A stretch of DNA of 6,403 nt from contig CAZKNG010000108.1 in the NCBI GenBank assembly GCA_964554125.1, forward strand, positions 1 to 6,403, read 5' to 3'. The notes under the pieces were generated by a model that did not search any database, was not told where the DNA came from, and worked only from the letters and a program-made list of their open reading frames with translations. Shown here piece after piece: positions 1 to 5,817 of the stretch. This DNA comes from JAGHBT01 sp035311885 (lineage in GTDB: Bacteria; Krumholzibacteriota; Krumholzibacteriia; Krumholzibacteriales; WJIX01). Position 1 is the stretch's first letter. Each line of letters opens with the position of its first letter. The position numbers were made by a program, and so were the translations under genes.

Positions 1-108
1 TATGAAAGTAAGATTTATTCATTCAGGTATAGGCGCGTACAATCAGATGCGAAGGATGGTATCAAAACTTTTAAAGTAAATATAGATGAAGTAAAACACG
101 GAATATAA
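1..108 (+). CDS. C-terminal end of an unidentified protein (partial)
   Basis: Frame 1 is open from the first base to a TAA at 106-108 and gives 35 residues ending in KVNIDEVKHGI. The fragment mixes charged residues with alternating hydrophobic ones (KIYSFRYRR, IKTFKVNID), as in strands of a folded domain, and its codons (aaa, gat, gaa, ata, gta) resemble those of the other genes here. A strong stem-loop followed by six T begins about 20 nt after the stop, which is where a terminator for this gene would be expected. The start lies outside the window and I do not recognise the family. A shorter open stretch in frame 2 (ATG at 2, stop at 77-79) is the competing reading, but it has no room for a ribosome binding site inside the window. 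Confidence 0.5.
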   Translation, partial: YESKIYSFRYRRVQSDAKDGIKTFKVNIDEVKHGI

Positions 109-119
109 GGTGCTCGTAA

Positions 120-192
120 GAAAAAGATAAACTTCCCGGTATCCGGAAAACACTTTAGAGCAGAGAATCCGGTAAAGGCCGGGAAGTTTTTT
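120..192. terminator. Bidirectional terminator-like stem-loop between converging genes
   Basis: AAACTTCCCGG (129-139) and CCGGGAAGTTT (179-189) form a perfect 11-bp inverted repeat. Inside it, CCGGA (143-147) can pair with TCCGG (168-172), which leaves a 20-nt apical loop. On the plus strand the stem runs into six T (187-192). On the minus strand it is followed by ATCTTTTTC, also a T-rich tail. The element lies between a plus-strand gene ending at 108 and a minus-strand gene ending at 321, so termination in both directions is the natural reading. The large two-part loop is unusual for a simple terminator, so a structured RNA element is the alternative. Confidence 0.65.
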
Positions 193-320
193 AAAAGAGA
201 CTTTGTTACTCATGTAACCGCATCCGAAAAGGCATTCACCCTTTAACCGATCATAAAACAGCACGGAGACGGCTTGTAATGGGTATAAACAAATACAAAT
301 TGCCGGTTACTTCAGCGAGA

Positions 321-527
321 TTATTTCTTCTGAAGTTTCCCGAGAATAAAAATAATGTAAATCGATGAAAGTCCTACCAGGATGTAGATGATCTTTGAAA
401 TTACCGATGTGTCGCCGAAGATTTCGGCAACCAGGTTGAAACCGAAAAGGCCCACCAGAAGCCAGTTCAATCCACCGATAATAACCAGGATCAGAGTAAT
501 CCAATCAACAGTATTCAGTTTTTTCAT
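321..527 (-). CDS. DUF378 family small membrane protein
   Basis: This is a 68-residue protein with two predicted membrane helices, about residues 9-28 and 43-62. The first helix carries the family hallmark GGLNWLLVGLFGFNLV (residues 18-33), which is characteristic of DUF378. Members are short inner-membrane proteins of unknown function, and the length here is typical. I chose the ATG at 527-525 because a strong Shine-Dalgarno sequence (GGGGGTGA, around 540-533) lies about 6 nt upstream. An in-frame GTG at 536 would use bases of that same Shine-Dalgarno sequence, so it is unlikely. The C-terminus is basic (KLQKK) and probably cytoplasmic. The gene lies 96 nt downstream of the transporter on the same strand but appears to have its own promoter (551-578). 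Confidence 0.9.
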   Translation of the reverse strand: MKKLNTVDWITLILVIIGGLNWLLVGLFGFNLVAEIFGDTSVISKIIYILVGLSSIYIIFILGKLQKK

Positions 528-550
528 GATAATCACCCCCTTTTGCTCTT

Positions 551-578
551 TATATATTATTTAAGGGTTTTATATCAA
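551..578 (-). promoter_or_regulatory. Sigma70-type promoter for the DUF378 gene
   Basis: On the minus strand TTGATA (578-573) is separated by 16 nt from TATATA (556-551). This gives a predicted transcription start around 544 and a short leader before the GGGGGTGA ribosome binding site and the ATG at 527. The surroundings are AT-rich. Fit and position are good, but AT-rich DNA gives chance matches, and the transporter gene upstream could also be co-transcribed. Confidence 0.45.
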
Positions 579-623
579 GGGAAAATTGATACAAAATTAA
601 TTTATTTTAGTAATCTTTTCAGT

Positions 624-1514
624 TTAAAGAAAGAATAACCAGCTTGCTCCCGCTATTGCCATAGATGTCCAGAATACGGTTTTAGCCGTTACCCTTTCAG
701 AGTAGAAGATACTTGAAAGTGGAATCAACATCGCGGGCGAAGTGGCCATAAGGGTTGATGCTATTCCGAGCTTTGCGTATGAAATTGAAACGAGAGACAG
801 CACAACTCCTATAACGGGGCCGAATAAAGCGCCTCCAAAGATCCTCGGTGTGATTCCCTTCTGCCGGAGTTTTGCGAAATCAATGTGAAAATTCCCGGTC
901 AGCAGTAAATAGATAGATATAGCGGCCGTTGCGGCCGTAACCCTGATAAGATTCGCTGAAATTGGGTTGATACCTTCCTGCAGGCCCCTTTTTGAAAGCA
1001 TCAGCCCAATGGCCTGTCCCATAGCTCCGCCCAGGCCAAGCAGCACACCTCTCAGAAGATGCCTCGGATGAAAAGAACTGTTGTCGCTTTTATCTTTGGT
1101 TACAAAGGCGATTGACAGGACTGTCAGGCTGATAGCCGTGAGCTGCCATGGGCCAAGTTTTTCATTCAGAAATACCCAGCCTAAGAATACGCTGAAGATA
1201 GGAACAGATGTCATCATAAGCATTCCCATCCTGGGGCCAATCAGGACGTAGGATTCAAAAAGGAGAGAATCGCCTATAAAAAATCCTACGACCCCCGAGA
1301 CAGACAGAAATATAAAGGTCTGAGATAGCAGGCCGGGAAGAGGTTTTCTTATTATAATCAGGTGCATTGCGCCGAGTAAAATCAAGGCGAACCATAGTCT
1401 TAAGTGGTTTACAGACCTGGATCCTATCTTTTTTCCCGCGTCGGCAAAGAGTATCGAATTGATTGCCCAGCAGGCTGCAGTTAAAACCGCCGCGATTTCA
1501 CCTATATATGTCAT
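624..1514 (-). CDS. EamA/DMT-superfamily transporter
   Basis: This 296-residue protein has about ten hydrophobic segments arranged as two tandem EamA domains, roughly residues 4-138 and 153-296, the standard size and layout of the drug/metabolite transporter superfamily. The first half ends with the typical F-L-N-E-K-L motif (115-120) between helices. The second half has the matching F-Y-S-E-R-V (about 270-275), as expected from internal duplication. A hydrophilic linker (KDKSDNSSFHPRH, about 140-152) joins the halves. The ATG at 1514 is supported by GGAG (1526-1523) at 8-nt spacing. EamA proteins export or import small metabolites such as amino acids, nucleotides or drugs across the inner membrane. 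The sequence does not reveal the substrate, and no neighbour points to a pathway. Confidence 0.92.
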   Translation of the reverse strand: MTYIGEIAAVLTAACWAINSILFADAGKKIGSRSVNHLRLWFALILLGAMHLIIIRKPLPGLLSQTFIFLSVSGVVGFFIGDSLLFESYVLIGPRMGMLMMTSVPIFSVFLGWVFLNEKLGPWQLTAISLTVLSIAFVTKDKSDNSSFHPRHLLRGVLLGLGGAMGQAIGLMLSKRGLQEGINPISANLIRVTAATAAISIYLLLTGNFHIDFAKLRQKGITPRIFGGALFGPVIGVVLSLVSISYAKLGIASTLMATSPAMLIPLSSIFYSERVTAKTVFWTSMAIAGASWLFFL

Positions 1515-1541
1515 TTGTAAAGCTCCATTTCCGATTATAAG

Positions 1542-1570
1542 AAAATAGTAATAAATATCTGTAATTTCAA
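1542..1570 (-). promoter_or_regulatory. Possible promoter for the EamA transporter
   Basis: On the minus strand TTGAAA (1570-1565) is followed after 17 nt by TATTTT (1547-1542), which would place the start near 1535 and the ribosome binding site at 1526-1523 shortly after it. A perfect TATAAT also occurs at 1539-1534, but it lacks a good -35 box at normal spacing and would leave almost no leader. Either one may be functional, and neither is strong. Confidence 0.35.
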
Positions 1571-1662
1571 CTGCAAACGGTTCTAACGGAAAATCAAGGG
1601 CCTTTTATACCTTTAGATAAAATCAGAGGTCTCTTTTTATTATTTAAGATGGTCACAGGTGG

Positions 1663-1691
1663 AACATTTATTCCAGTGATTTGTAAATGTT
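1663..1691. repeat. 8-bp inverted repeat in the divergent intergenic region
   Basis: AACATTTA (1663-1670) and TAAATGTT (1684-1691) are perfect inverted copies around a 13-nt spacer. The repeat lies about 37 nt upstream of the -35 box of the TPR promoter. It has no T-run and is AT-rich, so an operator-like site is more likely than a terminator. A chance match in AT-rich DNA is also possible. Confidence 0.35.
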
Positions 1692-1727
1692 ATATATCAA
1701 TTGTCCTCCAACCAAAAGAATAGGCAT

Positions 1728-1756
1728 TTGCTCTAACTTCGATTGTGAGGTATAAT
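1728..1756 (+). promoter_or_regulatory. Sigma70-type promoter for the TPR/lipoprotein operon
   Basis: TTGCTC (1728-1733) and a perfect TATAAT (1751-1756) are separated by the optimal 17 nt. The predicted start near 1763 leaves a leader of about 90 nt before the ATG at 1852. Because transcription would begin only a few bases before the in-frame TTG at 1771, this promoter argues against that upstream start. Confidence 0.6.
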
Positions 1757-1851
1757 TAATAGAGGTATAGTTGATTTTTAAGGATGCGGGGTTTAATTAC
1801 AGGGCGGACTGCGAAAGTTCGATCTTCATTGGAAAAATAAAGGCAGGATTT

Positions 1852-3579
1852 ATGAAAAGCAGAGTTTTAATTTTCCTTTTAGTCATTTCAGTGACCTTGC
1901 AGTTTCACCAAACGGCATTTTCTCAATCAAGAGGTGACCTGCAAGCTCAAAACTATTACCTTAAGGGAAGATTTCTCGAAGAATGGAACGAACTTGATTA
2001 TGCCTACACATTCTATAAAGCGGCTGAGGAGAAGTCCCCCGAATCTATGTGGCTGAAGCTTGCCCTTACACGCGTGTCGCTGAATATAGGAAAATTTGAT
2101 GAAGCAAAAGAGTACGCGAAATCGTTACTCGGCAATGAAGAATACAAGGTTGAAGCGTCTATCTATCTGTCTGAAGCAAATTTCAGGACGGGCCAGAAGC
2201 GTAAAGCGGCTGAAAATCTCGAAGCCGTAGAAGATGATCTGGATAAAATGCGGAGAAAGAGCGTTCTGAACTTTCTGGCGAGAATATATTTTGATTTAGA
2301 GGATGAAAATAACATTCGCAGGACCCTCAAAAAGCTTAAAACGATATTTCCTGATGATATCTTTGCTAACTACAGGCTGGGACTGTTCTACGCGAAAGAA
2401 GGTAGAACAGAAAAGGCGATAGAATCTTTCAGGATCGTTCTAAACCAGGATCCCGCGTATCAGGATCTGCCTCAACTTATGTCATCCCTGCTGATCAGCG
2501 AGGATCGCAGAGAGGAGGCAAAGAGGGTTCTGGAAAAAGCATTTAACGCCAATCCCGCCGACAAAGAAGTAAGCGGGGAACTCTTCAGGATGATAACCGA
2601 AGACGGGGAATTTTCACGCGGGATCGATATCTTAAAGCCGCTATTTGATAGTGAAAAGCTTCCAGTAAGAGATCTTATCAGATTGGGAAGGTTCTATTTC
2701 AATAGGGACGAATACGAGGAAGCACTCGTGGTATACAGGAAACTAATGGATAAGGATTGTAACAAGACGGCGGTATTTAGTATAATCGCGGACCTTGAGC
2801 TCAAGCTGAACAATTTTAGAAACGCCGCGGAGAGACTGGAAAAACTCGTGGAAATGAAGCCGGATGATTTTTCAAGTTACAGGGGACTGTTGTTTTTAGC
2901 GCACGACCTTGCGGGCAGTCCGTCATCTCCACAGCAGGATGTGATAATATCTCCTTCCGACAGCGCGCGTTACGTAAACAATGCGGCAAAGCTGGTAGAC
3001 CGTGATTCAGCCGGCCAGAATTATATTATGGGTATTATCTACAATAAAGCGGGTGAATATGAGATCGCCCTGGATTATCTGCTGCGTGCCGAAAAACTTA
3101 AACCCGGCGATAGAGATATAACTCTTGAGCTTGCTCAGGTATTTGAAGAAAAAGGGAGTCATGATGAGGCTCTCAGTAGAGTTAAGAATCTTTATAAGAA
3201 GAATCCTGAAGACCCTACCCTGATGAATTACTACGGTTACCTTCTGGCTGTCAGGGGTAACAGGCTTGATTTTGCCGAAGAACTCCTCGGAAAGGTTTTA
3301 AAGGATGATCCGGGAAACGGATATTATCTCGACAGCCTCGGTTGGATTAAGTTCAAGAAGGGGGAGTACTCAGATGCACTCAAAATCCTCCTGGACGCTG
3401 CCGACAGTATCAATGATGATCCTACTATATGGGAACATATAGGAGATACCTACGTCATGCTTGAAGCTGTCGAGAAAGCTGAAAAAGCGTACCGGAAATC
3501 TGTCGAACTCAATCCCGGAAGACAGAAGGTAATGGAGAAGCTGCATGCTATCATCGCTGAAAAACCTGAAAAAGAATAG
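1852..3579 (+). CDS. Secreted tetratricopeptide (TPR) repeat protein
   Basis: This 575-residue protein begins with a signal peptide: basic MKSR, a hydrophobic core to about residue 16, and a likely cleavage after A-F-S (residue 24). The rest is a helical TPR solenoid. Units with the small/large residue pattern and closing proline (NPADKE, KPDD, KPGDRD, NPED, DPGN, NPGR) recur from about residue 30 to the C-terminus. The last three units are the clearest, including N-Y-Y-G-Y-L-L-A at about 459-466 and Y-L-D-S-L-G-W soon after, a signature common in exported bacterial TPR proteins. I see no catalytic motif, so a periplasmic scaffolding or assembly role is inferred. I chose the ATG at 1852 because it puts the signal peptide at the N-terminus and has AAGG/AGGA just upstream. 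A TTG at 1771 would add 27 residues in front of the signal peptide. The 3' end overlaps the next gene by 35 nt. Confidence 0.88.
   Translation: MKSRVLIFLLVISVTLQFHQTAFSQSRGDLQAQNYYLKGRFLEEWNELDYAYTFYKAAEEKSPESMWLKLALTRVSLNIGKFDEAKEYAKSLLGNEEYKVEASIYLSEANFRTGQKRKAAENLEAVEDDLDKMRRKSVLNFLARIYFDLEDENNIRRTLKKLKTIFPDDIFANYRLGLFYAKEGRTEKAIESFRIVLNQDPAYQDLPQLMSSLLISEDRREEAKRVLEKAFNANPADKEVSGELFRMITEDGEFSRGIDILKPLFDSEKLPVRDLIRLGRFYFNRDEYEEALVVYRKLMDKDCNKTAVFSIIADLELKLNNFRNAAERLEKLVEMKPDDFSSYRGLLFLAHDLAGSPSSPQQDVIISPSDSARYVNNAAKLVDRDSAGQNYIMGIIYNKAGEYEIALDYLLRAEKLKPGDRDITLELAQVFEEKGSHDEALSRVKNLYKKNPEDPTLMNYYGYLLAVRGNRLDFAEELLGKVLKDDPGNGYYLDSLGWIKFKKGEYSDALKILLDAADSINDDPTIWEHIGDTYVMLEAVEKAEKAYRKSVELNPGRQKVMEKLHAIIAEKPEKE
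3534..3547 (+). promoter_or_regulatory. Ribosome binding site and start of the lipoprotein gene inside the TPR gene
   Basis: GGAG at 3534-3537 stands 7 nt before the ATG at 3545, within the last codons of the TPR gene. It fixes the lipoprotein start and the 35-nt overlap. A later start would cut into the basic part of the signal peptide and has no comparable ribosome binding site. Confidence 0.7.
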
Positions 3580-4300
3580 ACACAGAAAAAAAATTATCTT
3601 TTTTCTTTCTGTTATCTTGGCGCTTGGAGGTTGCGCGGCAGGAATGAAACCTGCCTCTCTTTCCACTCCGGATGATTATAACAGGTTGTTAATTCGGCCC
3701 GATCCCGGAGAAAACTTTGTCGTAAGCGGTAAAGCCAGATTTGAGCTTTCCCGCTACAGGTTCAGAGGTGTCTTCAGAATGCAGTATGAAAATCAGAACC
3801 TCAGAATAGATTTTCACCATTCAAGTATGTTTGGCGCCCTTAAAGAGGAAGCTTCAGTATTTATTGGAAAAGATGGTATAACTCTATTTGACCAGAAAAG
3901 GGGTCAGTATTACGACGAGGAAAGAACCGATAAGTTGATAGGTGATGCCGTAGGAGGGAGAGTTGAGCCGTCTGATATATTGCTGGCTCTTCTTCTTGAT
4001 ATGCCCGCTTTCAACGAGATTAATAAGCTGAGGGCATATGCTGGAAGTGGAGGAGCATGGAAGATCAAAGGTATATACCGTAATCGGAAGGTGGAATTTT
4101 CAGGTGATAATGAATCAGGTATAGAAGCTCTCAGCATCGGAGATTCTGATGGAAGGTGGAGAGGTATCGTTTTCTACAGCTATCCGGGAGGAGGGGATAA
4201 CTGCTGCGGATATCCGGAAGATATTACGATAAGAACAGCCGATAACTCTTTAAGAGTCAATCTGGATGTTCAAAACGTCAAAAGTAGCGGCAGCAGATAA
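3545..4300 (+). CDS. LolB/DUF4292-like outer-membrane lipoprotein
   Basis: This 251-residue protein has a basic N-terminus (KNLKKNRHRKK), a hydrophobic segment (17-27) and a lipobox L-G-G-C with lipidated Cys30. The mature part is predicted to be mostly beta strand. It starts with F-V-V-S-G-K-A-R-F-E-L and continues R-F-R-G-V-F-R-M, L-R-I-D-F, F-G-A-L and G-I-T-L-F-D, the order seen in the half-barrel LolA/LolB/DUF4292 superfamily. LolB accepts lipoproteins from LolA at the outer membrane, and DUF4292 members are FCB-group relatives of unknown role. Resemblance is by pattern only, so I give no gene symbol. The ATG at 3545 lies inside the TPR gene and has GGAG (3534-3537) at 7-nt spacing, so the pair is probably translationally coupled. 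An unusual Cys-Cys pair (D-N-C-C-G) lies in the C-terminal quarter. Confidence 0.78.
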   Translation: MLSSLKNLKKNRHRKKIIFFLSVILALGGCAAGMKPASLSTPDDYNRLLIRPDPGENFVVSGKARFELSRYRFRGVFRMQYENQNLRIDFHHSSMFGALKEEASVFIGKDGITLFDQKRGQYYDEERTDKLIGDAVGGRVEPSDILLALLLDMPAFNEINKLRAYAGSGGAWKIKGIYRNRKVEFSGDNESGIEALSIGDSDGRWRGIVFYSYPGGGDNCCGYPEDITIRTADNSLRVNLDVQNVKSSGSR

Positions 4301-4316
4301 ATTTAATGAAAAAAGG

Positions 4317-4345
4317 GGAACTTTGAGTATTTTAAAGAGTATGAT
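4317..4345 (+). promoter_or_regulatory. SigmaE-like (ECF-type) promoter upstream of the sigma gene
   Basis: GGAACTT (4317-4323) matches the -35 element recognised by sigmaE-type ECF factors. After 16 nt comes TATGAT (4340-4345), close to the TCTGA-type -10 element of such promoters except for A instead of C at the second position. The predicted start near 4352 gives a leader of about 30 nt to the TTG at 4382. Its place directly before an ECF sigma gene suggests autoregulation, which is common in this class. No recognisable terminator separates the preceding lipoprotein gene, so read-through from the TPR operon is also possible. Confidence 0.45.
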
Positions 4346-4370
4346 ATTGTAGTGAGAGTGTGCCTGTAAG

Positions 4371-4384
4371 AAGGAGCTATATTG
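4371..4384 (+). promoter_or_regulatory. Ribosome binding site deciding a TTG start
   Basis: AAGGAG (4371-4376) lies 5 nt before the TTG at 4382. No in-frame ATG occurs until about residue 122 of the sigma factor, well past region 2, so this TTG is the only start that preserves the family fold and has a strong ribosome binding site. Confidence 0.75.
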
Positions 4385-5020
4385 ATAATTGACAAGAGCA
4401 GAAAAGATAGCCGCGAGAAATCAGGTCAGAAAAGTGATGAGGAATTAATATTTTCCGTACAGGAGGGCAGCAGCGAGGCTTTTGATCAACTTGTAACAAG
4501 ATATAAGAACCGGCTCTACGCTTACCTTCTCAGACTTACGGGAAATCCTGATGAAGCTGAGGAATTTGCTCAGGAAACATTCGTAAAGGCTTATATTAAC
4601 GCGGATAAATATAAACCGATCGCGAAATTTTCAACGTGGCTGTACACTATCGGAACAAACCTTGTCCGGAACAGAATAAGAAATAGAAAAAGAAGGCCGA
4701 AGGTATGGAGTCTCTGGAACCACAATCTTGATGACGGAGGGGGATGGATGGAAATAGAGGACAAATCTCAGGATTCAGAGCAAAACGCCGACAGAGATAA
4801 GCTTCAGGATTTTATTCAGCAAGCTATAGAGGAGATTCCGGGAAAATACAGAACCGCCTTCGTGCTGAGAGAGATTGAAAACTTGAGTTATGAAGAGATA
4901 TCCGCCTCAACCGGAGCTAAGCTGGGCACGGTTCGTTCCAGGATAAACAGAGGAAGAAAATATTTTAAAACAGCAGTGGCACCTTACTTGAAAGGTGATG
5001 TCAGATTCAAGGAGAAATAG
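4382..5020 (+). CDS. ECF-family RNA polymerase sigma factor
   Basis: This is a 212-residue group 4 (ECF) sigma factor with regions 2 and 4 only. Region 2 spans about residues 32-104, with the core-binding and promoter-melting pattern D-E-A-E-E-F-A-Q-E-T-F-V-K-A-Y (57-71) and K-F-S-T-W-L-Y (82-88). A charged linker rich in D, E and Q follows. Region 4 spans about 138-196, with I-P-G-K-Y-R-T-A-F-V-L-R-E, L-S-Y-E-E-I-S and the recognition helix around L-G-T-V-R-S-R-I-N-R-G-R-K (181-193). That helix resembles RpoE-type factors and fits the GGAACTT box found upstream. The first 18 residues are a basic, polar extension. The anti-sigma gene starts 2 nt after the stop, so the two are co-translated. 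The inducing signal is unknown; an envelope-stress role is inferred from the membrane-bound partner and the neighbouring lipoprotein genes. Confidence 0.94.
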   Translation: MIIDKSRKDSREKSGQKSDEELIFSVQEGSSEAFDQLVTRYKNRLYAYLLRLTGNPDEAEEFAQETFVKAYINADKYKPIAKFSTWLYTIGTNLVRNRIRNRKRRPKVWSLWNHNLDDGGGWMEIEDKSQDSEQNADRDKLQDFIQQAIEEIPGKYRTAFVLREIENLSYEEISASTGAKLGTVRSRINRGRKYFKTAVAPYLKGDVRFKEK

Positions 5021-5022
5021 AG

Positions 5023-5691
5023 ATGAGATGTTCAAAAGCAAGAGAATACTACTTCAAGAACAGAGACGATCTGCTTAATGAAGCTGAGAGAATGGAGCTT
5101 CAGGAGCATCTGGCGGAATGTCCCGCTTGCCTTCGCTTTGAAAAAGAGATGAACGCCGGCCTTGGATTATTAGAAGAGCTTTCAGAGCCTCAGGCACCCG
5201 ATAATTTCGAATGGAATGTAAGAAGGAAGATTGCCCGCAGAAAAGCCGATATAATGCGCAGACAAAGCAGATTTAACGAGAGCGGCAGATGGAGCTTGAA
5301 GTTTTTTGCGGGAGCGGCGGCAATGATGGTTATTATGCTGACAGGTGCCTGGTATTTCCTTGGAGACTGGCAGGGGGATCTTGGAGCGCCCCTGCAGGTA
5401 AGCGGCACTGATGGTAATTCCGGCGCGGCAAGAGTTTCAGCTGAAAGTGATCGATCGGCTTCCTTTACGAACAGCGGCTATACGGAAGGTTTCAGAATGG
5501 TGTCGGACGATCCGTACGGCTATGGTGTAGATAAAAATTACGGGCCGATGTCGCAGGAACTTCTCAGGCAGCGGCGCATGAATTATCTGACCGAGGAAAA
5601 TCTTATTTTAAAGACCAGGGTGATTAAACTCAAAAGAGAAAATGTGATGCTGAGAAATCTTCTTGAAAAATACTCAAAGAAGAGCAATTAA
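5023..5691 (+). CDS. Transmembrane zinc-finger anti-sigma factor with periplasmic coiled coil
   Basis: This 222-residue protein has three parts. Residues 1-60 form a zinc-binding anti-sigma (ZAS, zf-HC2) domain with Cys3, His29, Cys33 and Cys36 in the C-X25-H-X3-C-X2-C arrangement. A basic stretch (VRRKIARRKADIMRR, about 66-80) precedes one membrane helix at about 93-114, giving cytoplasmic N-terminus and periplasmic C-terminus. The outer part has a flexible Ser/Gly/Asp-rich linker (about 115-175), then a leucine-zipper-like coiled coil with leucines at 189, 196, 203 and 210 and N193, V200, N207, L214 at the paired heptad position. The layout recalls membrane ZAS anti-sigmas such as RsiW, which release their sigma factor by proteolysis; that mechanism is inferred here and no protease gene is seen nearby. 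The ATG at 5023 has GGAG (5011-5014) at 8-nt spacing inside the end of the sigma gene, so translation is coupled. Confidence 0.88.
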   Translation: MRCSKAREYYFKNRDDLLNEAERMELQEHLAECPACLRFEKEMNAGLGLLEELSEPQAPDNFEWNVRRKIARRKADIMRRQSRFNESGRWSLKFFAGAAAMMVIMLTGAWYFLGDWQGDLGAPLQVSGTDGNSGAARVSAESDRSASFTNSGYTEGFRMVSDDPYGYGVDKNYGPMSQELLRQRRMNYLTEENLILKTRVIKLKRENVMLRNLLEKYSKKSN

Positions 5692-5761
5692 GCGGCAAAC
5701 TGACCTTTATCTCTCTTTTATCAAAACCGACTTGCTTAAAATAGCATAAATAAGTGCGGGG

Positions 5762-5767
5762 TATAAT
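5762..5767 (+). promoter_or_regulatory. Possible -10 box for the DUF4837-like lipoprotein gene
   Basis: A perfect TATAAT at 5762-5767 would start transcription near 5774 and give a 44-nt leader. No good -35 box stands at 16-18 nt; the nearest candidate, TTGCTT (5732-5737), is 24 nt away, which is too far. The flanks (GGTATAATTA) are identical to those of the -10 box of the TPR promoter at 1751-1756. This may be a promoter that depends on an activator, or a chance match. There is no clear terminator between 5691 and this site. Confidence 0.35.
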
Positions 5768-5817
5768 TATCTTGCAACCGGGTTCGATTGTCTTTATCCT
5801 TCAGCAGGGAGGCAATT

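Larger units (their letters stand above)
1515..1851. other. Divergent intergenic region between transporter and TPR gene
   Basis: This 337-nt AT-rich stretch has no convincing small gene. It holds a leftward promoter candidate (1542-1570), an 8-bp inverted repeat (1663-1691), a rightward promoter (1728-1756) and the roughly 90-nt leader of the TPR gene. A short direct repeat of AACGG (around 1576-1589, units 9 nt apart) could be a regulator half-site but is too short to trust. Part of the leader (1771-1851) is open in frame with the TPR gene, and I treat that as untranslated. Confidence 0.6.

Noticed and set aside
2..79. Short plus-strand frame beginning ATG at 2
   Set aside because: It has only 25 codons, its ribosome binding site cannot be seen, and the longer frame 1 reading with a downstream terminator explains the region better.
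43..264. 73-codon open frame on the minus strand
   Set aside because: It starts at a GTG with no ribosome binding site, runs through the terminator-like stem-loop and overlaps the end of the plus-strand partial gene. The protein resembles no family I know.
307..504. Minus-strand open frame overlapping the DUF378 gene
   Set aside because: It lies almost wholly inside the DUF378 gene in another frame, and the DUF378 reading has a clear family motif and a strong ribosome binding site.
1661..1689. GGAACAT upstream of the TPR gene as a second sigmaE-like promoter
   Set aside because: One base differs from GGAACTT, and the sequence 16 nt later (TAAATG) does not resemble the -10 element. A normal sigma70-type promoter lies downstream.
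1771..1851. Upstream TTG start adding 27 residues to the TPR protein
   Set aside because: AGAGG stands 5 nt before the TTG, but the predicted transcript start falls at or inside it, and the extension would bury the signal peptide that begins at the ATG at 1852.
3370..3666. 98-codon minus-strand open frame across the TPR/lipoprotein junction
   Set aside because: It lies opposite two well-supported genes, is low in complexity (Phe/Lys runs are the complement of lysine-rich coding sequence) and has no ribosome binding site or family match.
3910..4137. Minus-strand open frame inside the lipoprotein gene
   Set aside because: It is a shadow of the lipoprotein gene, with serine- and leucine-rich translation typical of antisense reading.
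5190..5408. Minus-strand open frame inside the anti-sigma gene
   Set aside because: It is a shadow of the anti-sigma gene, opposite its membrane helix, and has no independent support.
5556..5562. GGAACTT inside the anti-sigma gene
   Set aside because: It lies within coding sequence and nothing like a -10 element follows at 15-17 nt.
5781..5792. GGTTCGATT resembling a tRNA T-loop
   Set aside because: The bases on either side do not form the T-stem and no acceptor or anticodon stem can be built around it.
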